The notes under the pieces were generated by a model. That model had not been told where the DNA came from and did no database searches. It saw only the letters and a list, made by a program, of their open reading frames with translations. This document shows, in pieces, positions 27,572 through 36,316 of a stretch of DNA of 64,000 bases. Numbering within the stretch: position 1 is the first letter of the stretch; every line of letters starts with the position of its first letter. The position numbers were made by a program, and so were the translations under genes. The DNA comes from Sphingomonas sp. SCN 67-18 (lineage in GTDB: Bacteria > Pseudomonadota > Alphaproteobacteria > Sphingomonadales > Sphingomonadaceae): positions 1-64,000 of the forward strand of contig NZ_MEFG01000026.1 of the NCBI RefSeq assembly GCF_001724715.1. The letters are read 5' to 3'.

Positions 27572-30500
27572 TCAGCGCGCCAGCAGGCCCCGCGCCTGAC
27601 CGGCGATCTGGGCCAGCATGGCGGTGTTGGGCGCGGACGAGGCACGGGCGCGCTGGGCGATGGTGCGGAATGCCTCCGCCCGCGCCTTGTGCGTCTCCAG
27701 CCATGTCTCGACCAGCTTTTGCGGGTCGCCGTCCTTGGCGCGGGCCAGGAAATCCAGCCGGATCTGCTGGAAATCGCGGGCCAGCCCGGCGGTCAGCAGC
27801 CGCTCCCACGGGTCGGTCGGCTGCAGCCTGACCGCCGCCGCCTGCGCCCAGTCCAGCCCCAGCGTCTCGCCCAGCCGGGTGAAGGCGCGGGTGAGCACGG
27901 CTTCATCGATGCCGGTCCGCGCGCCGAGCGCCGCCAGCCCGACCGCGCCGTCCAGCTCGAACAGCCGGGCGACGCGCTGGACCAGCGCCTTGGGCGCGCC
28001 GGTGGCGGTCAGCTGCGCGATCAGCGCGCCGGATGCGCGCTGCCCTTCGCCGGACAGCAGGGCGCTGACCTGCGCGTCCAGCCGGGCGATGCCGGGCTGG
28101 AGCGCCTTGACCAGCGTGCCCGGCGCCTGGCCCGGCTCGGAATTGCGCAGCAGGTCGGCCATTTGGGAACGGAGCGCGATCGCCGTCTGCTCGAGCAGCA
28201 GCAGCCGTCCTTCCTCGCTGATCGTCGCGGCGTCGATCATCGCCCACAGGCCGGGCAGGTCGAACAGCTGTTCAGCGGCGGCGAAGGCGGCGGCGATGTC
28301 GGTCATCGACGTGCCTTCCTCCTCCGCCAGTTCGAAGGGGTGGATCACGCCCATCCGGTTGATCATCCGGTTGGCCACCTTGGTGGCGATGATCTCGGCG
28401 CGCAGCTGGTGCTCGTCGATCGCCTTGGCGAAGCTCTGCTGCATCTCCCTGGGGAAGGCGGCATGGAGCTGGGGCAGCAGCATCGGGTCGTTGCCCATCG
28501 GCCCGGCCTCGATCGCGGCCTGCAGGCCCAGCTTGGCGGTGGCCAGCAGCACCGCCAGTTCCGGCCGGGTCAGCCCGCGCCCGTCCTGCGCGCGGCGCAG
28601 CAGCTCGTCGTTCGACGCCAGCCCTTCCACCACGCGGTCGAGCTGGCCGCTGCTCTCGAAAATCTCGATCAGCCGGACATAGGAGGGCAGGTCGTCCGCC
28701 TTGCCGGCCTGCGCAATGGACAGCGCCAGCGTCTGCAGGCGGTTATCCTCCAGCACCAGCCGGGCGACGTCGTCGGTCATCCGTTCGAGCAGCGCGTTGC
28801 GGTCCTCGAAGCTCAGCCGGCCCTCGTTCATCTCGCGGTTGAGCGCGATCTTGATGTTCACCTCATTGTCCGAGCAATCGACGCCGGCCGAATTGTCGAT
28901 GAAGTCGGCGTTGATCCGCCCGCCCTTGCTGGCAAAGGCAATGCGCCCGGCCTGGGTGACGCCCAGGTTCGCGCCTTCGCCGACGATCCTGGCGCGGACA
29001 TCCTCGCCGTTCACGCGCAGCCGGTCGTTGCCCGCGTCGCCCACCTCGGAATTGCTTTCGGAGCGGGCCTTTATGTAGGTGCCGATGCCGCCGAACCACA
29101 TCAGGTCGACCGGCGCTTTCAGGATCGCGGAGATCAGCGCGGTCGGGTCCAGCTCGCTTTCGGCGATGTCCAGCGCGGCGCGCGCCTGTGCGCTCAGTTT
29201 GATCGTCTTGGCGCTGCGCGGGAAGACGCCGCCGCCCTTTGAGATCAGCTTTTCGTCATAATCCGCCCAGCTGGATCGCGGCAGCTTGAACAGGCGCGCG
29301 CGCTCCGTCCAGCTTTTCGCGGGGTCGGGATCGGGGTCGATGAAGATGTGGCGGTGGTCGAACGCGGCGACCAGCTTCAGCGTCTTCGACAGCAGCATGC
29401 CGTTGCCGAACACGTCGCCGGACATGTCGCCGCAGCCCGCGACCGTCGCCTCGTCCTTCTGGATGTCGACGCCCATCTCGGCGAAGTGGCGCTGCACGGA
29501 AACCCAGGCGCCACGCGCGGTGATGCCCATGCCCTTATGGTCATAGCCATGGCTGCCGCCGCTGGCGAAGGCGTCGCCCAGCCAGAAATTCCGCTCCAGC
29601 GCCAGCGCGTTGGCGACGTCGGAGAATTTGGCCGTGCCCTTGTCCGCCGCGACGACGAAATAGGGATCGTCACCGTCATGGGCGATCACCCTGTCGGGAT
29701 GCACCACCTTGCCGCCGGCGATATTGTCGGTGACGGAGAGCAAGGCGCGGATGAAGATGCGGTAGGATTCCGTGCCCTCGGCCAGCCATGCGTCGCGATC
29801 GGACGCATCGGGCAGCTGCTTGGGGAAGAATCCGCCCTTCGCGCCCGTCGGCACGATCACCGCGTTCTTGACGCGCTGCGCCTTCATCAGGCCCAGCACT
29901 TCGGTGCGGAAATCGTCGCGCCGGTCGGACCAGCGCAGCCCGCCGCGCGCCACCGCGCCGGTGCGCAGGTGGATGCCCTCGATGCGCGGGGAATAAACGA
30001 ATATCTCGCGCCACGGCACCGGCGCGGGCAGCCCCGGCACCAGCTTGCTGTCGAACTTGAACGCCAGCGCCTCCGCCGCTGCCGGCGAGAAGGCGTTGGT
30101 GCGCAACATGGCGGACACGACGCCGCGGATCAGCCGCAGGATGCGGTCGTCGTCCGCCGCGGCGACATTGGCGAGGCCCTTGTCGAGCGCCTTGTTGGCC
30201 GCATCGGTTTCCTGCGCCCCGTTCTTCGCCCGCGCAGGATCGTGCCGGGCATTGAACAGATCGATGATGGCCCCCGCCACCACCGGCGCCCGCCGCAGCG
30301 CATCTACCACAGTCGTCAGCCCGTAGGACAGGCCGGTCTGGCGCAGATAGCGGAACCATGCGCGGAACAGCACGACTGCGCCCGGCTCCAGCGCGGCGGA
30401 AACGATCAGCCGGTTGAAGGCGTCGTTTTCCGACCGGTTGGAAAGCACCGCAGCGATCGCCTTTTCGATGGTGTCGGCGCGCGCCATCAGCACGTCGGCC

Positions 30501-32236
30501 GCCTGCGCGCCGTCGAACTCCAGCAGGAAATCGTGGATGTAGCCAAGCTGGCCCTGGTCCAGCGCGGTCGGGATCTCCTCGATCACGCGGAAGCCGAAAT
30601 TCTCCAGCACCGGCACCGCGTCGGACAGCGGCACCGATCCGGCGCCGTTATAGACCTTCAGCCGCAATTGATGGGCGGCGTCGCTGCCCTCGCGGTGCAG
30701 CCGCGCGCCGCGATCGCTGTCGCTGTTCAGCGCCTGCAGGCGCAATATGTCGCGCGCCGCCTCGCCCGGCGAATAAGCGGTGCGGTAATGGGCCGGGAAA
30801 GCACCCGCATAGCGCAGGCCCAGCCGCGCGGCGCGGCCCGCCTCGCCCAGCCCGGCAAGGCTTTCCTCCACCGCCGGCGCCCAGCCGCGCATCATCTGCT
30901 CCAGCCGCGCGTCGAGCGCCGCCGTGTCGGGCATCTGCCCGCCCGCGCGCATGTCCAGCGTGTAGCGCATCAGCGCGACGACGCCGTCCTCCAGCGCGAT
31001 CGCCCAGCTCAATATCTTGGCATTGGCGGCTTCGGCCAGCATGTCGCCGATCTGCAAACGGCGCTGGGTCGATAGCTCGTCGCGCGGCAGCCAGACGAAG
31101 GCGAAGAGGTGGCGGCCCAGCGGGCTGGGCACCGTCACCAATTTGGGGCGCGGCCGATCCGCCAGCGACATGGATGTGAGCGCGACATTTTCCAGCGACT
31201 CGCCGTCGAAGGCGATCAGCAGGTCATGGGGCAGCGCGCTCAGCGCATGGCTCAGCGCCTTGCCGGCATGGCCGGCGGGGTCGAAGCCGTATTTCTCCTG
31301 CAGCGCCGCCAGCTGGGCGCGCAGCATCGGGATTTTCGCCGGCGCTTCGTTGAAGGCGGCGCTGGTCCACATGCCGGCGTGGATGGAGATGGCGGCGATC
31401 TTGCCGCCCTCGCGATGCGGCACCAGCACGAGGTCCAGCGGCACCCGGCGGTGTACGGTGGAGATGCGGTTGGACTTCAGCAGCAGCGGCGGCTGACCGC
31501 CGTCGCCGAACCATTTGAACGCCGCGTCGAGCGTCGCGTCGGCGAGAATTTCCGGCCCGTCGATCCGCGACAGGCCCAGCATGTCGGATCGCGCGCCGGC
31601 CCGGCTGCGCACTTCATGCGCCAGCAGGGTGAATTTGCGGTCGAGGAACCAGCGCAGCAGCGCCGCGCCCTCGCCGTCCGGCAGGCGCTCGGCATCGTTG
31701 CGCATCGCCGCCTGCAGCAAGGGCCAGTCCGTCACCGACGCGCGGACATGCGCCAGATTGGCGAGCAGCTCGTCCGTCAGGGCGCGGCGCTCGCGCGCGT
31801 CGGCGCGCTCGGTTTCGATATAGATGAAGGATTCGCGCCGCTCGCCGCTGCTGTCTGCCGGCAGGATCGCGGTCAGCTTGCCATCGGCATCGCGCCGCAC
31901 CGGCAGAACCGGGTGGATGATGCGGTGAATGGGCAGGTCGTGGGCGACGATCGTCGCGGCCACCGAATCCACCAGGAAGGGCATGTCGTCGTTGATGATC
32001 GCCAGCCGCATATAGCGCCGCCGGTCGCCCACGCCGACCGATTCCAGCGTCAGCGCGGGCGCGCCCGCCTTGCGCTGCTCCGCCGCTCTGGCGATGAAGG
32101 CGGCCGCCTCATCGCAGGCGGCCTTGTCGAAGGCGTCGATCTCCCCGGGCAGGGCGCCGTCCAGCAGCGCAGTCGCAATCACATTGCCCAGTTGCTTGTC
32201 CGACATTTCCGGTCGGTCGCGAGTCGCCGTCGCCAT
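27572..32236 (-). CDS. NAD-specific glutamate dehydrogenase, large (~180 kDa) type
   Basis: A 1,554-aa enzyme of the large NAD-GDH class, which deaminates glutamate to 2-oxoglutarate and ammonium for catabolism. The N-terminal ~650 residues hold ACT-like regulatory domains (NDDMPFLVDSVAATIVAHDL). The catalytic core follows: GGLRWSDRRDDFRTEVLGLM with its lysine/arginine pocket, KNAVIVPTGAKGGFFPKQLP, and the later Rossmann part GCGDMSGDVFGNGML. Length agrees with the family. It is a single-gene unit and convergent with the HAAS gene. The ATG at 32236 is typical though an internal M ten codons in (MSDKQLGN) could also serve. Confidence 0.95.
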   Translation of the reverse strand: MATATRDRPEMSDKQLGNVIATALLDGALPGEIDAFDKAACDEAAAFIARAAEQRKAGAPALTLESVGVGDRRRYMRLAIINDDMPFLVDSVAATIVAHDLPIHRIIHPVLPVRRDADGKLTAILPADSSGERRESFIYIETERADARERRALTDELLANLAHVRASVTDWPLLQAAMRNDAERLPDGEGAALLRWFLDRKFTLLAHEVRSRAGARSDMLGLSRIDGPEILADATLDAAFKWFGDGGQPPLLLKSNRISTVHRRVPLDLVLVPHREGGKIAAISIHAGMWTSAAFNEAPAKIPMLRAQLAALQEKYGFDPAGHAGKALSHALSALPHDLLIAFDGESLENVALTSMSLADRPRPKLVTVPSPLGRHLFAFVWLPRDELSTQRRLQIGDMLAEAANAKILSWAIALEDGVVALMRYTLDMRAGGQMPDTAALDARLEQMMRGWAPAVEESLAGLGEAGRAARLGLRYAGAFPAHYRTAYSPGEAARDILRLQALNSDSDRGARLHREGSDAAHQLRLKVYNGAGSVPLSDAVPVLENFGFRVIEEIPTALDQGQLGYIHDFLLEFDGAQAADVLMARADTIEKAIAAVLSNRSENDAFNRLIVSAALEPGAVVLFRAWFRYLRQTGLSYGLTTVVDALRRAPVVAGAIIDLFNARHDPARAKNGAQETDAANKALDKGLANVAAADDDRILRLIRGVVSAMLRTNAFSPAAAEALAFKFDSKLVPGLPAPVPWREIFVYSPRIEGIHLRTGAVARGGLRWSDRRDDFRTEVLGLMKAQRVKNAVIVPTGAKGGFFPKQLPDASDRDAWLAEGTESYRIFIRALLSVTDNIAGGKVVHPDRVIAHDGDDPYFVVAADKGTAKFSDVANALALERNFWLGDAFASGGSHGYDHKGMGITARGAWVSVQRHFAEMGVDIQKDEATVAGCGDMSGDVFGNGMLLSKTLKLVAAFDHRHIFIDPDPDPAKSWTERARLFKLPRSSWADYDEKLISKGGGVFPRSAKTIKLSAQARAALDIAESELDPTALISAILKAPVDLMWFGGIGTYIKARSESNSEVGDAGNDRLRVNGEDVRARIVGEGANLGVTQAGRIAFASKGGRINADFIDNSAGVDCSDNEVNIKIALNREMNEGRLSFEDRNALLERMTDDVARLVLEDNRLQTLALSIAQAGKADDLPSYVRLIEIFESSGQLDRVVEGLASNDELLRRAQDGRGLTRPELAVLLATAKLGLQAAIEAGPMGNDPMLLPQLHAAFPREMQQSFAKAIDEHQLRAEIIATKVANRMINRMGVIHPFELAEEEGTSMTDIAAAFAAAEQLFDLPGLWAMIDAATISEEGRLLLLEQTAIALRSQMADLLRNSEPGQAPGTLVKALQPGIARLDAQVSALLSGEGQRASGALIAQLTATGAPKALVQRVARLFELDGAVGLAALGARTGIDEAVLTRAFTRLGETLGLDWAQAAAVRLQPTDPWERLLTAGLARDFQQIRLDFLARAKDGDPQKLVETWLETHKARAEAFRTIAQRARASSAPNTAMLAQIAGQARGLLAR

Positions 32237-32371
32237 TTTTCTCCGCCTGATTAGTGGAGCTCGATTTTTCCGAGCCCTTCAATGGCTTTGATATGCGCCG
32301 GGCAAATGATTTGCTCAACCCTTGTGGGCGGATGAAGGGCGCTGAAGGCCCGAATCCGGTTGAAGCCGGCC

Positions 32372-33652
32372 CTATCGCCCGGTCTTGCGCACTGCGCGGT
32401 CGACCATCGCCGTATCGCCGAGCACCGGCGCAAGCACGGCCAGCGCGCCGCTGAGCGTGCGGCGGGCGACGAGCAGGACGAATTCGTCCTCGCCCGAGTC
32501 GAGTTCCACGATCGCCTGCGGCGGCATGGCGCGCAGCAGCGTGCGGGCCTCCTCCGTCCGGTCGGGCGCGGGGATGGGCGCGCGGGCGCGGCGTTCTGCC
32601 TGGACGGCGCCCTTCAGGCCGCCGTCAAAGCCTTCCAGATAGGAGCGGAACTGGCCCACCGGCACGGCATTGCGCCGGCCGTGGGAAAGGGCGGCGGCAT
32701 ATTCGGTCAGCCGCGTCTTGTCGTGCGCCACGCCGAAAACCAGCTTGACGATCGGCGTCATCGGCGCGCGCGCCTGGGCCTTCAGCCCGGCATCCTGCAG
32801 CAGCTCCGCATAATCCTCGGCGCGCTGGTCGGCGACGAGGGCGAAATCATAAGCGAGGCCCAGGGCCTTGTAGAGTGCGGCGCGGGTGCGGCCGTCATTG
32901 CGCCGGGCGGTCTCCGCGGTGGCGCGGGCGGCCGCCAGCCAGTCGCCCAGCTCGGCATCGTCGTCCAGCGGGCGCTCTTCGCCCTCGTCCTCATCCTCGC
33001 CGGCATCGAAGCCAGCCTGCGGTTCGGCATTGGGGCCGTCCGCCCATGCCCGCACCGGCTGCGCCGGGCGCGGGGTGGCGCGGATCGCCTGGTCCACTTC
33101 GAGCACCAGCTCGGCCGCGAGATCGATATCGGCCAGGTCCTTCCAGTTGATCACGCCATAGATGAAGTCGATCGTGTCCTCATCGGACGAGAAGGGCATC
33201 AATATGCCGCGATACATGGTCGTCACGCCGCGCTGGCCGACGAATTCGGCCTCGAAGCCGATGGGCGCGCGGTTGGCGATGATCTGGAGATAATGGTCGG
33301 TCAGGCGCGAGAGCAGCGAACGGCTCGGCACCTCGGCGACGCTGTGGGCGTTCTGGTCGAACCCGCATTCCTCGCGCAATGCCTTGCCGAGCCATGCGAT
33401 GGAGGGGTTCTCTATGCCGCCGCTGAAATCCAGCAGCACGCTGTTTGGCCCGAAATCGTCGATGCTCGCCGGATCGAGATCCTCGATCGACGGATAGGCG
33501 CGGCCGTCCAGCAGCGACACCCAATAATTATAGGCGCGGACATGCATGCGCCGCTCATCGGTGCCGATCGCCGGTGGCGCTTCGACCCCAACATCGTCGG
33601 CGTAGAGATCATGATCGGAATCGCCCCGATCGATCTCGTGCATCCTGTCCAT
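32372..33652 (-). CDS. PAS_5-like domain protein of unknown function
   Basis: A 426-aa soluble protein. The segment NYWVSLLDGRAYPSIEDLDP and the ~150 residues after it match the PAS_5-type domain common in alphaproteobacteria. No kinase, cyclase or helix-turn-helix output is visible. The remaining ~230 residues are alanine- and charge-rich with an acidic stretch (AGEDEDEGEERPLDDDAEL) and mostly helical. It likely senses something through the PAS fold, but the output is unknown. It sits upstream of the giant GDH on the same strand with 135 bp between. Confidence 0.75.
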   Translation of the reverse strand: MDRMHEIDRGDSDHDLYADDVGVEAPPAIGTDERRMHVRAYNYWVSLLDGRAYPSIEDLDPASIDDFGPNSVLLDFSGGIENPSIAWLGKALREECGFDQNAHSVAEVPSRSLLSRLTDHYLQIIANRAPIGFEAEFVGQRGVTTMYRGILMPFSSDEDTIDFIYGVINWKDLADIDLAAELVLEVDQAIRATPRPAQPVRAWADGPNAEPQAGFDAGEDEDEGEERPLDDDAELGDWLAAARATAETARRNDGRTRAALYKALGLAYDFALVADQRAEDYAELLQDAGLKAQARAPMTPIVKLVFGVAHDKTRLTEYAAALSHGRRNAVPVGQFRSYLEGFDGGLKGAVQAERRARAPIPAPDRTEEARTLLRAMPPQAIVELDSGEDEFVLLVARRTLSGALAVLAPVLGDTAMVDRAVRKTGR

Positions 33653-33989
33653 CGTCGATCCTCGCAGGTCGTCCCGAAACCCGGTTGTGCACCGGTGATG
33701 GTAAATGAACCGTAAAGTTGTCGGCCGGGGCCGGGTGGCCGTGCAGCGGGATTTTATTGCGATCGCGTTGTTTCAGTTCAGGACATCGGGCGAGCGGCAG
33801 CGAAACTGGCAAGGGATTCTAAGGACTTGCAGCAGGCTGATCGGCAATAAGACGTTTTTATACAATGCCTTAAGGTTAACGGCACGGATTGCCGAATCAT
33901 TAAGATTTTGGTAAGAAGTGCGCGACTCGAAATTGTAATTCGGGCAAGTGTTTGGGTTCGCACAACATTTTGGGGAAAAGGAAACGACC
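33653..33989 (+). promoter_or_regulatory. AT-rich leader region of the PEP-CTERM gene
   Basis: About 340 bp without a gene and much richer in A/T than its neighbours. A TACAAT box at 33861-33866 preceded by a T-run is the best -10 candidate, but no -35 at a normal distance is convincing. A 5-bp inverted repeat (CGGCA at 33880-33884, TGCCG at 33890-33894) and CGAAATTGTAATTCG near 33929-33943 may be protein-binding sites. The ribosome site GGGGAAAAGGA at about 33973-33983 precedes the ATG. Confidence 0.35.
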
Positions 33990-34664
33990 ATGCTTCGTAA
34001 AGCTTTGGCCGGTGCGCTCGGACTTGCTCTTATGTCCGGCACCGCATTTGCCGCCACTCAGGTATCCTCCACCGACTACGGCCTCGCTGCTCCGGCTGGC
34101 ACCGTGCTCGTCGATTTCAACGGCGGCAACCTGAACGGCTTCACCCTGACGGGGAACTACGCCTTCGTGAACAGCTCGGTCAGCGGCCAGTATGCCGCTC
34201 CGGCCGACAGCCCCACCACGCAGACCACCACCGACTATCTGGTCGTTCCCGGCCAGGGCGTCGATGGTTATGCCGACCTGTGGAGCGCGACCGGCTATCA
34301 GTCCGTCAGCTTCCTGTGGGGTTCGATCGACAATTATAACGATGTCCAGCTGCTCGACGCGGCCGGCAATGTCTTCGGCACCCTGTTCAACGGTGACGAT
34401 CCCAACATCGCTGATCCCAACGCGGATGGCGGCCAGTTTGGTGCGGCCACCAACCGTCGCGTGTTCTTCACGCAGCAGGCTGGCGATCCGCTGATCTACG
34501 GCATCCGCTTCAGCAACCACGGCGCGCGTGCGTTCGAGATCGAGAATGTCGCTTTCGGCGCCGTTCCGGAACCGACGACCTGGGCGATGCTGATCGCGGG
34601 CTTCGGCCTGGTCGGCGGTGCGATGCGTCGTCGCCGCACCAGCACGACGATGGTCACTGCCTGA
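33990..34664 (+). CDS. PEPxxWA-CTERM sorting-domain secreted protein
   Basis: A 224-aa secreted protein. Signal peptide MLRKALAGALGLALMSGTAF with cleavage after FAA. The mature part is polar beta-rich sequence with a concanavalin-like feel (VLVDFNGGNLNGFTLTGNYA). The C terminus is a PEP-CTERM tripartite signal: VPEPTTWAML, a hydrophobic helix (IAGFGLVGGAM) and RRRR. Exosortase-type systems process such tails; no exosortase is in the window. Codon use (GCT, CGT, GGT, AAC) is more biased than in neighbours, consistent with strong expression. A hairpin terminator follows directly. Confidence 0.9.
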   Translation: MLRKALAGALGLALMSGTAFAATQVSSTDYGLAAPAGTVLVDFNGGNLNGFTLTGNYAFVNSSVSGQYAAPADSPTTQTTTDYLVVPGQGVDGYADLWSATGYQSVSFLWGSIDNYNDVQLLDAAGNVFGTLFNGDDPNIADPNADGGQFGAATNRRVFFTQQAGDPLIYGIRFSNHGARAFEIENVAFGAVPEPTTWAMLIAGFGLVGGAMRRRRTSTTMVTA

Positions 34665-34688
34665 TCGTCTGATCGGTTGAAAATGGAG

Positions 34689-34722
34689 AGGGCCGGCCCG
34701 CGAGGGTCGGCCCTTTCCGTTT
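34689..34722 (+). terminator. rho-independent terminator after the PEP-CTERM gene
   Basis: An 11-bp stem (AGGGCCGGCCC at 34689-34699 with GGGTCGGCCCT at 34704-34714; one G-T pair) with a GCGA loop, followed by a short T-rich run. It lies 25 bp after the stop codon. Confidence 0.8.
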
Positions 34723-34733
34723 GGCTGGCGGAC

Positions 34734-34796
34734 ATCTGAGAGCATGTAATCTTTGTCCGCAGCCCTGGCTTTTCTCGCCTGTGCGTCAGTCAGCAT
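34734..34796 (-). pseudogene. remnant of a P4-type tyrosine integrase (first 21 codons only)
   Basis: On the minus strand, ATG at 34796 opens MLTDAQARKARAADKDYM, followed by LSD. This is the N-terminal arm-binding domain (PF13356, DUF4102) of P4/phage-like integrases, which normally continues LSDGGGLYLLV. Here the match stops after the aspartate and the sequence passes into the terminator of the PEP-CTERM gene. It lies 160 bp downstream of the 3' end of tRNA-Tyr and reads in the same direction, the usual arrangement when an island inserts in a tRNA. The remaining ~380 codons are gone, so no active recombinase is made. Confidence 0.75.
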
Positions 34797-34956
34797 GAGG
34801 CCGATACCCACACTCACGTTTCGCTGCCCCCAAAAATACCCCATGAAAGGGGCATCATTGGCCAGACGATCCCGGACAGCATCTGGCAGTGAGTATTGCG
34901 AATCCGCTCTCCGGAAGACGCTTTCGGCGTCTCCCGGACTGCTTCGGCGGAGATTT

Positions 34957-35042
34957 TGGTGGACAGGGCTGGATTCGAACCAGCGTACGCTTTCACGGGC
35001 AGATTTACAGTCTGCTGCCTTTAACCACTCGGCCACCTGTCC
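34957..35042 (-). tRNA. tRNA-Tyr (anticodon GTA)
   Basis: An 86-nt class II tRNA with a long variable arm. Acceptor arms GGACAGG (35042-35036) and CCTGTCC pair perfectly, the anticodon stem GCAGA/TCTGC encloses CTGTAAA with anticodon GTA, and the T arm reads GCTGGTTCGAATCCAGC. The discriminator A at 34960 is followed by an encoded CCA at 34959-34957. An integrase remnant lies just downstream. Confidence 0.97.
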
Positions 35043-35063
35043 ATGGCGCCAAAGCGAGGCGGC

Positions 35064-35092
35064 TCAATGGCGAACCGGGGCGGCTCTGTCAA
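35064..35092 (-). promoter_or_regulatory. probable promoter of tRNA-Tyr
   Basis: A perfect TTGACA box (minus strand, 35092-35087) lies 17 bp ahead of a weak -10 (CATTGA, 35069-35064). This would start transcription about 15 bp before the tRNA. The -35 is convincing, the -10 is not. Confidence 0.5.
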
Positions 35093-35165
35093 TCATCGGC
35101 GGCTTGCCTCCCGGCGTGGCGCATCCTAGGCGGAGCGCAGGACGCCATTGAAGGATCGGGTGACA

Positions 35166-35906
35166 ATGCGCAGGGGCCATCGGCCATCGAAACCGCAGGG
35201 CGGGCGGCCGCGCTTCTGGGGCCGCCATGCGGTGATCGCGGCGCTCGCCAATCCCGAACGGCGGGTGCACAAGATTTTCGGCACGCGCGAGGCGCTGGGC
35301 GCGCTCGATCTGCCGCCGGTCATGCAGATAACCTATGCGGACGTCGCTGATCTCGGCCGGATGGTGCCGCACGATGCGCCGCATCAGGGGCTGGTGATCG
35401 AGGTCGATCCGCTGGAGGATATCTGGCTGGGCGATCTGATCGATCAGGGCCGCGACGATCGCCGTCCGCTGCTGGTGCTGGATCAGGTGACCGATCCCCA
35501 TAATGTCGGCGCCATCCTCCGGTCCGCGGCGGCATTCGACGCGCTGGGCATCGTCACCCAGGACCGGCATTCGCCCCCCGAATCGGGCACCATCGCCCGG
35601 GCCGCGTCCGGTGCGCTGGAAATCATTCCATGGGTGCGGGTGGTGAACCTCGCCCGCGCGCTGGACGAGATCGGCGAGGCCGGCTTCTGGCGGATCGGGC
35701 TGGACGGCGATGCATCGCAGACGCTCGCCCAGGCCATGGGCGACGGCAAGACCGCGCTGGTGCTGGGGGCGGAGGGGGAAGGGCTGCGCCACAACAGCGC
35801 GGTCCATTGCGACGAACTGGCAAAGCTGCCGATCAGCCCGCGCATGGAAAGCCTGAACGTGTCGAACGCGGCGGCGATCGCCCTCTACGCCGCGACGACG
35901 CGCTGA
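35166..35906 (+). CDS. rlmB: 23S rRNA (guanosine-2'-O)-methyltransferase, TrmH/RlmB family
   Basis: A 246-aa SPOUT methyltransferase predicted to methylate G2251 of 23S rRNA. The opening FWGRHAVIAALANPERRVHK is the RlmB substrate-binding domain. The knotted SAM site is shown by LDQVTDPHNVGAILRSAAAF, LVLGAEGEGLRHN and ISPRMESLNVSNAAAIALY. ATG at 35166 lies 10 bp after AAGGA; the TTG at 35148 is an alternative. It faces the ferredoxin gene, with 10 bp between the stops. Confidence 0.92.
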   Translation: MRRGHRPSKPQGGRPRFWGRHAVIAALANPERRVHKIFGTREALGALDLPPVMQITYADVADLGRMVPHDAPHQGLVIEVDPLEDIWLGDLIDQGRDDRRPLLVLDQVTDPHNVGAILRSAAAFDALGIVTQDRHSPPESGTIARAASGALEIIPWVRVVNLARALDEIGEAGFWRIGLDGDASQTLAQAMGDGKTALVLGAEGEGLRHNSAVHCDELAKLPISPRMESLNVSNAAAIALYAATTR

Positions 35907-35916
35907 ATCCCCGGGA

Positions 35917-36234
35917 TCAGTCCTCGGGGGCGATGGTGACGCGCAGGCCGTCCATGGCTTCGCTGAACCGCAGCTGGCAGGACAGGCGCGATTCGCTGGT
36001 GCGGTGATCGGAACTGTCGAGCAGGTCGTCTTCGTCCTCGCCCATGGCGGGCAGCGCGCCGTCGAAGGACGGATCGACATGGACGTGGCAGGTGGCGCAT
36101 GAGCAGCAGCCGCCGCACAGCGCCAGAAGCTCGTCAAAGCCGTTGTCGCGGATCACTTCCATCACCGAAAGGCCCACATCGCCCTCGACGGTTTTTTCCT
36201 GACCGTCACGGGTGACGACGATAAGCTTCGGCAT
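35917..36234 (-). CDS. [2Fe-2S] ferredoxin, adrenodoxin type
   Basis: A 105-aa electron carrier. The cluster ligands are the C-x5-C-x2-C pattern in [13 protein letters not shown] (residues ~40-49) with the fourth in RLSCQL (~85). Adrenodoxin-like ferredoxins in alphaproteobacteria serve cytochromes P450 or Fe-S assembly; no P450 or isc gene is next to it, so the partner is unknown. Two extra cysteines in the loop are seen in this subgroup. Single-gene unit by position. Confidence 0.9.
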   Translation of the reverse strand: MPKLIVVTRDGQEKTVEGDVGLSVMEVIRDNGFDELLALCGGCCSCATCHVHVDPSFDGALPAMGEDEDDLLDSSDHRTSESRLSCQLRFSEAMDGLRVTIAPED

Positions 36235-36316
36235 TTGAATCCCCTTCCTGTTGGGCCTAGCGGTAAGGCCGGCTGTGCTATGTCGCGCAGCTTTCGGTTT
36301 TTCAAGGCGGCAATTG

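Noticed and set aside
27248-29242. Long plus-strand frame antisense to the giant GDH gene, and similar long antisense frames at 29348-31075 and 31109-32254
   Set aside because: These are shadows of a high-GC gene: Arg/His/Gln-rich products, no domain, no ribosome site, and the opposite strand has a perfect 1,554-aa GDH.
32350-32371. CCGG-rich small palindrome after the PAS gene
   Set aside because: Stem of only four to five bases with no T-run; not enough to call a terminator.
33900-35036. 378-codon minus-strand frame spanning the PEP-CTERM gene, integrase remnant and tRNA-Tyr
   Set aside because: It crosses a tRNA and is antisense to a good secreted-protein gene. Only the short 34734-34796 piece has meaning, as a remnant.
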